NCBI RefSeq assembly: GCF_030127105.1
Contig: NZ_CP126161.1
Location: 3,348,001 to 3,412,000, forward strand
DNA from: Haloarcula pelagica
GTDB taxonomy: Archaea; Halobacteriota; Halobacteria; Halobacteriales; Haloarculaceae
Length of the DNA: 64,000 bases
Direction of reading: 5' to 3'
Shown piece by piece: positions 60,812 through 64,000 of the stretch. Both the position numbers and the translations under genes were made by a program. The notes beneath the pieces are model-generated. The model was given only the letters and a program-made list of their open reading frames with translations, made no database searches and was not told where the DNA came from. Position 1 is the stretch's first letter. Every line of letters begins with the position of its first letter.

Positions 60812-61996
60812 ATGGGACGGATACGTCAGGTCGGTGTCGTGGGTGGTGTGTTGGTTGCGCTGCTCGCAGCCGGGGTGCTCACGGGCGTACTCGGTGCACC
60901 GTCGGTCACCGCCGTCGAAAACCGATTTGCGGGGGTCTCCGAGGAACGGACGACGATCGAGACGGACCTCGTCGTCTCGAACCCGAACCCGATCGGCGTC
61001 CAACTGGGCGGGGTCTCGGTCGACTACACCGTCCGGATGAACACGGTGCCGATCGCATCGGGCGGCCGCGAAGGATTGCAACTGTCGTCGGGCGAATCGA
61101 CGCTTGGATTCACCACGGAGATGGACAACGAACAGATCCCCGCGTGGTGGCATACGCACGTCGAGAACGGCGAGCGGACACAGGTCGAGATCGACGCCGA
61201 TGTCCGGTCCTCGACACTGGGTCGCTCCCTCTCGGTCACCCAGGGGAGATCCATCGAGACGGATATCATCGGCCAGTTCAACAGCACAGAAACCCGCCCC
61301 GTGGACGCGAACGCCCCGCTGGTCTCCGATCCGGTGCTGTACATCAACGAGACGCGTGGGGCCTGGGATCGCCCGAACCTGACCCGCCAGCGGACACCCA
61401 TGGAGCTCGCGTTTACGGTCCACAATCCGAAGCCGATTCCCTACACCGTCTCGCGGATCGGCTACACCGTCTCGATGAACGATGTCGAGGTCGGGGCGGG
61501 CGAGACGACCGCTGGCGCCGTCATCAGCCCCGGCGAGACCGAGACCATCGACGCCCGGGCGGCGATCGAGAACGACAACCTCGACGACTGGTGGGTCACG
61601 CACCTCCAGCGAAATCAGCGGACACAGCTCCGGATCGACTTCTATCTCGTCGTCGAGGGCGGCGGGACACAGCTTCGAATCCCGCTGGACCCGGTCGACT
61701 ACGAGAAGACGATCGAGACGGACATCTTCGGCAACAAAGACCAGTACCCGACCGGAACCGGATCGAGCGGGTCGGACAAGAGCGCGGTGAGCGAACCGAC
61801 GGCCACGCCGACGACGACACCCGACGACGGAGTCCTCGACACCGCGACCGCATCGGGCACCGATAGCGACGGAGGGGACACGGTGCTCGGGACCGACGGG
61901 GCGGCCACCTCGACGCCGACTGCTACGGCGACGAGGTCAGACGACGACCAGCAGCCAACCGAGACGCCGACTGACGACGGCCTTCTCGCGCTCTAA
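60812..61996 (+). CDS. tandem LEA14/WHy-domain membrane-anchored protein
   Basis: 394 aa. One N-terminal membrane helix (~5-28) is an uncleaved anchor or signal. Two copies of an LEA14-like/WHy domain follow ('ETDLVVSNPNPIGVQLGGVS' and 'ELAFTVHNPKPIPYTVSRIG'), each ~130 residues, then a Ser/Thr/Pro/Asp-rich tail (~320-394) that is probably extracellular and may be glycosylated. LEA14-like domains bind and protect partners under stress; the role here is unproven. Confidence 0.82.
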   Translation: MGRIRQVGVVGGVLVALLAAGVLTGVLGAPSVTAVENRFAGVSEERTTIETDLVVSNPNPIGVQLGGVSVDYTVRMNTVPIASGGREGLQLSSGESTLGFTTEMDNEQIPAWWHTHVENGERTQVEIDADVRSSTLGRSLSVTQGRSIETDIIGQFNSTETRPVDANAPLVSDPVLYINETRGAWDRPNLTRQRTPMELAFTVHNPKPIPYTVSRIGYTVSMNDVEVGAGETTAGAVISPGETETIDARAAIENDNLDDWWVTHLQRNQRTQLRIDFYLVVEGGGTQLRIPLDPVDYEKTIETDIFGNKDQYPTGTGSSGSDKSAVSEPTATPTTTPDDGVLDTATASGTDSDGGDTVLGTDGAATSTPTATATRSDDDQQPTETPTDDGLLAL

Positions 61997-62075
61997 CTGG
62001 TAGTCCCGGGGGCGTCCAGACGAACGGTGGACGTGTCACTGCTGTCGTGCGCAGGCGGTTACCGTCCGGATTCGC

Positions 62076-62717
62076 CTACTCGGTAATCCCGGTGGCTGCC
62101 GGCTCCGACCGATCGGGAAACTCGCGTTCGGTATGGAGCGCGTAGCCGATGGCGAGGAACGAAAGCGCCTGCCCCGCACCCAGGACGAACGGCGCCCAGA
62201 TCGGCGTCGTAGACCCCAGCGTCGCCACGCGAACGATGTTCACGACGAACAGCACGGCCGGCGCTAGCAACAGGAAGCCGACGTGTCGCGGGATGACCTC
62301 GGTCCGGAGAGCAGCGAGCGAACACGTCGAAAACCCGACGACGATGCCGACAAGCAGCGGGAGTTGCAGCGCTGTGAACCACTCCGGGAGGTCGTCGACG
62401 ACAGCGACGAGGACGATGGAATTCCCGACCGTCGCACTGACGGCGCCAGCGAAGCCCAGGACTGCCAAGCCGAGGGCGGCGAGCGAGAGCTTTCGGTTCG
62501 CGGTCGCGATCCGTCCGGAGAGGCCGATCAGCCCGAGGAAGGCGACGGCCCAGCCGGCGGGACCGACCACGTTCTGGACACTCTCTGTGTCCATGGCCGT
62601 GAACGCGAACGCACCCCAGCCTACTGCGAAGACGACGAACAATCCGCCCGCGACGAGGAACGCCGACGGACTTCGTCTTTCCAGCACTCCGGGGTCACGA
62701 GTGCCACTTGCTGTCAT
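62076..62717 (-). CDS. membrane protein, six helices, unknown function
   Basis: 213 aa with about six hydrophobic helices ('AFLVAGGLFVVFAVGWGAFA', 'AGWAVAFLGLIGLSGRIATA', 'LQLPLLVGIVVGFSTCSLAA'). ATG 62717 has a TATA-like 'ATTATACC' ~25 bp upstream. Family not recognised; it converges on the LEA14-like gene. Confidence 0.75.
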   Translation of the reverse strand: MTASGTRDPGVLERRSPSAFLVAGGLFVVFAVGWGAFAFTAMDTESVQNVVGPAGWAVAFLGLIGLSGRIATANRKLSLAALGLAVLGFAGAVSATVGNSIVLVAVVDDLPEWFTALQLPLLVGIVVGFSTCSLAALRTEVIPRHVGFLLLAPAVLFVVNIVRVATLGSTTPIWAPFVLGAGQALSFLAIGYALHTEREFPDRSEPAATGITE

Positions 62718-62793
62718 ACGTCTGATTGAAGCAGTTCGGGTATAATAGTATGGGTCGTCCGATCGACGAGGAGAGACGTGTTGGCGGGCGCTC

Positions 62794-63828
62794 TCACTCG
62801 ATGGTCGTGTGTTCGGACTCCTCGTTGAGCGCGAGGTTCGTCGCGATCTCAGCGTTCCGGACGGCGTACTCGGCGGTCTGGCGGAGGCTGACCAGGACTT
62901 CGCGGATCTGGAGCAGCGACTCGTTGTCCATCTCCGGCAGGTCGTCGAGGATCTCGTGTTCCCGGTCGCCGATCTTGGCGTACTCCTCGCGGACCTCGAT
63001 CGCCGTGTCGTAGTTGCGTTCGACGGCGGCCTGGACGGCAAGTTCGCTGATCTCGTTGACCTTGTCGGTGAACTCACGGATGCGCCGCATCGTCGAGGAC
63101 TCGACGTTCAGCGAGTGGTCGGTCGCCTCCAGCGCGATCTCGGCGATGTCTTCGGCGTTGTCGGCGGTCAGTTCCAGGTTCTTCGCGATCGACCGGTAGC
63201 CGATCAGCGGGAACCCGTCCTCCAGCCCGATCGCCCGGGCGAGGTTCGGGTTCTGGTAGGCGGTGAAGATGAGCCGCAACAGGAGGACGAAGATCTTGTT
63301 CGCCTGGCGCTCGCGGTTCAGCGCCCGCTGAGCGAGGTCCGGGTTCCCGTGGGCCAGTGACTTGACCGCCTCGTTGCGCATAGTCGAACCGGTCGACTCC
63401 AGCCGTTCCAGGAGGTTATCGAGCGTGAAGTCCTCCGGATCGACGGAACACCGGATCGCGATCCGGTCGGGCGTCTCCTCGATCACGCCCAGCCCCATCA
63501 ACTGCGTCTCGGCGTTGTAGACGGCGTTGATGTGTGCCGAATCGAGCGTGCTGCCCTCCGGCGCTTCGACGTGGATGATCCGCCGGCCCAGGACGTACTG
63601 TGCGACGATCGCCCGCTCGACCGCGTCGGCGTTGAGGTTCTCGGCGTGGATCGTCGCCTGTGATTCCTCGGACTGGACGGACTCAGGCAACACGGTCAGC
63701 GTGCCTTTGCCGCCCATCCGTAGCGACACCTCGTCGCCCTTCTCGACGTTGTGCTTGGACGCCCACTCCGCGGGAAGCGTCATGGCGAGCGTCGACGGCC
63801 CCAACCGCTGGACTTTCCGCGTTTCCAT
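62794..63828 (-). CDS. AbrB/SpoVT-like plus PhoU-domain regulator
   Basis: 344 aa. N-terminal swapped-hairpin AbrB-type DNA-binding domain ('METRKVQRLGPSTLAMTLPA', 'WASKHNVEKGDEVSLRM'), then a helical PhoU domain with E/D-x-x-x-D metal motifs ('NAEDIAEIALEATD', 'KIGDREHEILDDL'). It probably represses or signals phosphate uptake, combining PhoU sensing with direct DNA binding. TATA-like CTTAATC (+) at 63854-63860, ~26 bp before ATG 63828. No pst genes are visible in the window. Confidence 0.9.
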   Translation of the reverse strand: METRKVQRLGPSTLAMTLPAEWASKHNVEKGDEVSLRMGGKGTLTVLPESVQSEESQATIHAENLNADAVERAIVAQYVLGRRIIHVEAPEGSTLDSAHINAVYNAETQLMGLGVIEETPDRIAIRCSVDPEDFTLDNLLERLESTGSTMRNEAVKSLAHGNPDLAQRALNRERQANKIFVLLLRLIFTAYQNPNLARAIGLEDGFPLIGYRSIAKNLELTADNAEDIAEIALEATDHSLNVESSTMRRIREFTDKVNEISELAVQAAVERNYDTAIEVREEYAKIGDREHEILDDLPEMDNESLLQIREVLVSLRQTAEYAVRNAEIATNLALNEESEHTTIE

Positions 63829-63932
63829 ATGTCCTTTGTTGATTGCCAGTCGCCTTAATCTTGACTATACACCCACTTATTCCGAACGGAAAATACAATC
63901 ACCGAGAACGAGTCCGGGACAGTACACGTTCG

Positions 63933-64000
63933 TCAGCCGACAACCTCGACGAGGCGCTGTTCGTACCGGCCGACCCGGACGCGGAGCCAGCCCGCGAGCG
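63933..64000 (-). CDS. C-terminal end of an unidentified protein (partial)
   Basis: The frame is open from the window edge to TGA at 63933-63935 and ends '...GWLRVRVGRYEQRLVEVVG'. It has the high third-position GC of real genes. Only 21 residues are present, too few to name a family. It lies upstream of the AbrB-PhoU gene on the same strand. Confidence 0.45.
   Translation of the reverse strand, partial: LAGWLRVRVGRYEQRLVEVVG

Noticed and set aside
1-64000. tRNA, rRNA, insertion sequences, integrases, attachment sites or replication origin
   Set aside because: Looked for T-loop-like motifs, transposase domains and origin repeats by eye and found none outside coding frames.

Overview
The window is a 64 kb piece of a haloarchaeal (class Halobacteria) chromosome, most like the Haloarcula/Halomicrobium group. 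The evidence is the high GC content, strongly acidic predicted proteins, many starts with a TATA-like element about 25-30 bp upstream and almost no leader, Tat-type twin-arginine lipoproteins, and family markers: halorhodopsin, haloarchaeal glucose dehydrogenase with Asp38, GfcR, the PriS-Gins51 pair, CDC48, and several small haloarchaeal zinc-finger proteins. I found no rRNA, tRNA, CRISPR array, insertion sequence or origin.

Layout. 1-3.3 kb: the tail of an ABC ATPase, a large GT-C-type membrane protein and a GT2 glycosyltransferase. 3.3-26 kb: a sugar-uptake and sugar-catabolism island, mostly on the minus strand. It has two TrmB-like regulators, two sugar ABC modules (one complete; one with only a binding protein, an ATPase and a regulator), glucose dehydrogenase, a Gfo/Idh/MocA oxidoreductase, an aldo/keto reductase, gfcR, and two oligo-1,6-glucosidase-type GH13 enzymes. 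It is followed by an M24-fold protein that has lost most of its metal ligands and an MBL hydrolase. 26-31.5 kb: a Tat lipoprotein HtrA-like protease, then a tightly overlapping operon of a small membrane protein, a sodium:solute symporter, a LuxE-like adenylating enzyme and a LuxC-like acyl-CoA reductase. 31.5-46.8 kb: housekeeping and mixed genes (TspO, SDR, Gins51, PriS, GNAT, DoxX-like, pilin, eIF2B-like, PAC2, MscS, Usp, a frameshifted 5'-nucleotidase, an HisG-like protein, a coiled-coil protein, an MBL hydrolase and an MFS transporter). 46.9-53.8 kb: a fused FAD/Fe-S dehydrogenase, a 44-residue zinc finger, halorhodopsin, and a divergent TusA-SQR-DUF1641 sulfur-redox operon. 53.9-64 kb: CDC48, an aldehyde dehydrogenase, a DUF4349 lipoprotein, a nitrilase-SRPBCC pair, small haloarchaeal proteins, a double LEA14-like protein and an AbrB-PhoU regulator.

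How the parts fit together. In the sugar island, oligosaccharides (probably alpha-1,6-linked glucose oligomers) would be imported by the ABC system, cut by the GH13 enzymes, and the glucose oxidised by glucose dehydrogenase into the haloarchaeal semi-phosphorylative Entner-Doudoroff route. GfcR is known as an activator of that route in Haloferax volcanii. Four copies of the inverted repeat ACAAC-N4-GTTGT (three exact, one with a mismatch) lie only at gene starts of this island: the binding-protein/permease operon, the aldo/keto-reductase-TrmB unit, gfcR and the first GH13 gene. This points to one local regulon.

The least expected system is the symporter/LuxE-like/LuxC-like operon. It looks like a route that imports a carboxylate, activates it and reduces it to an aldehyde in an archaeon.
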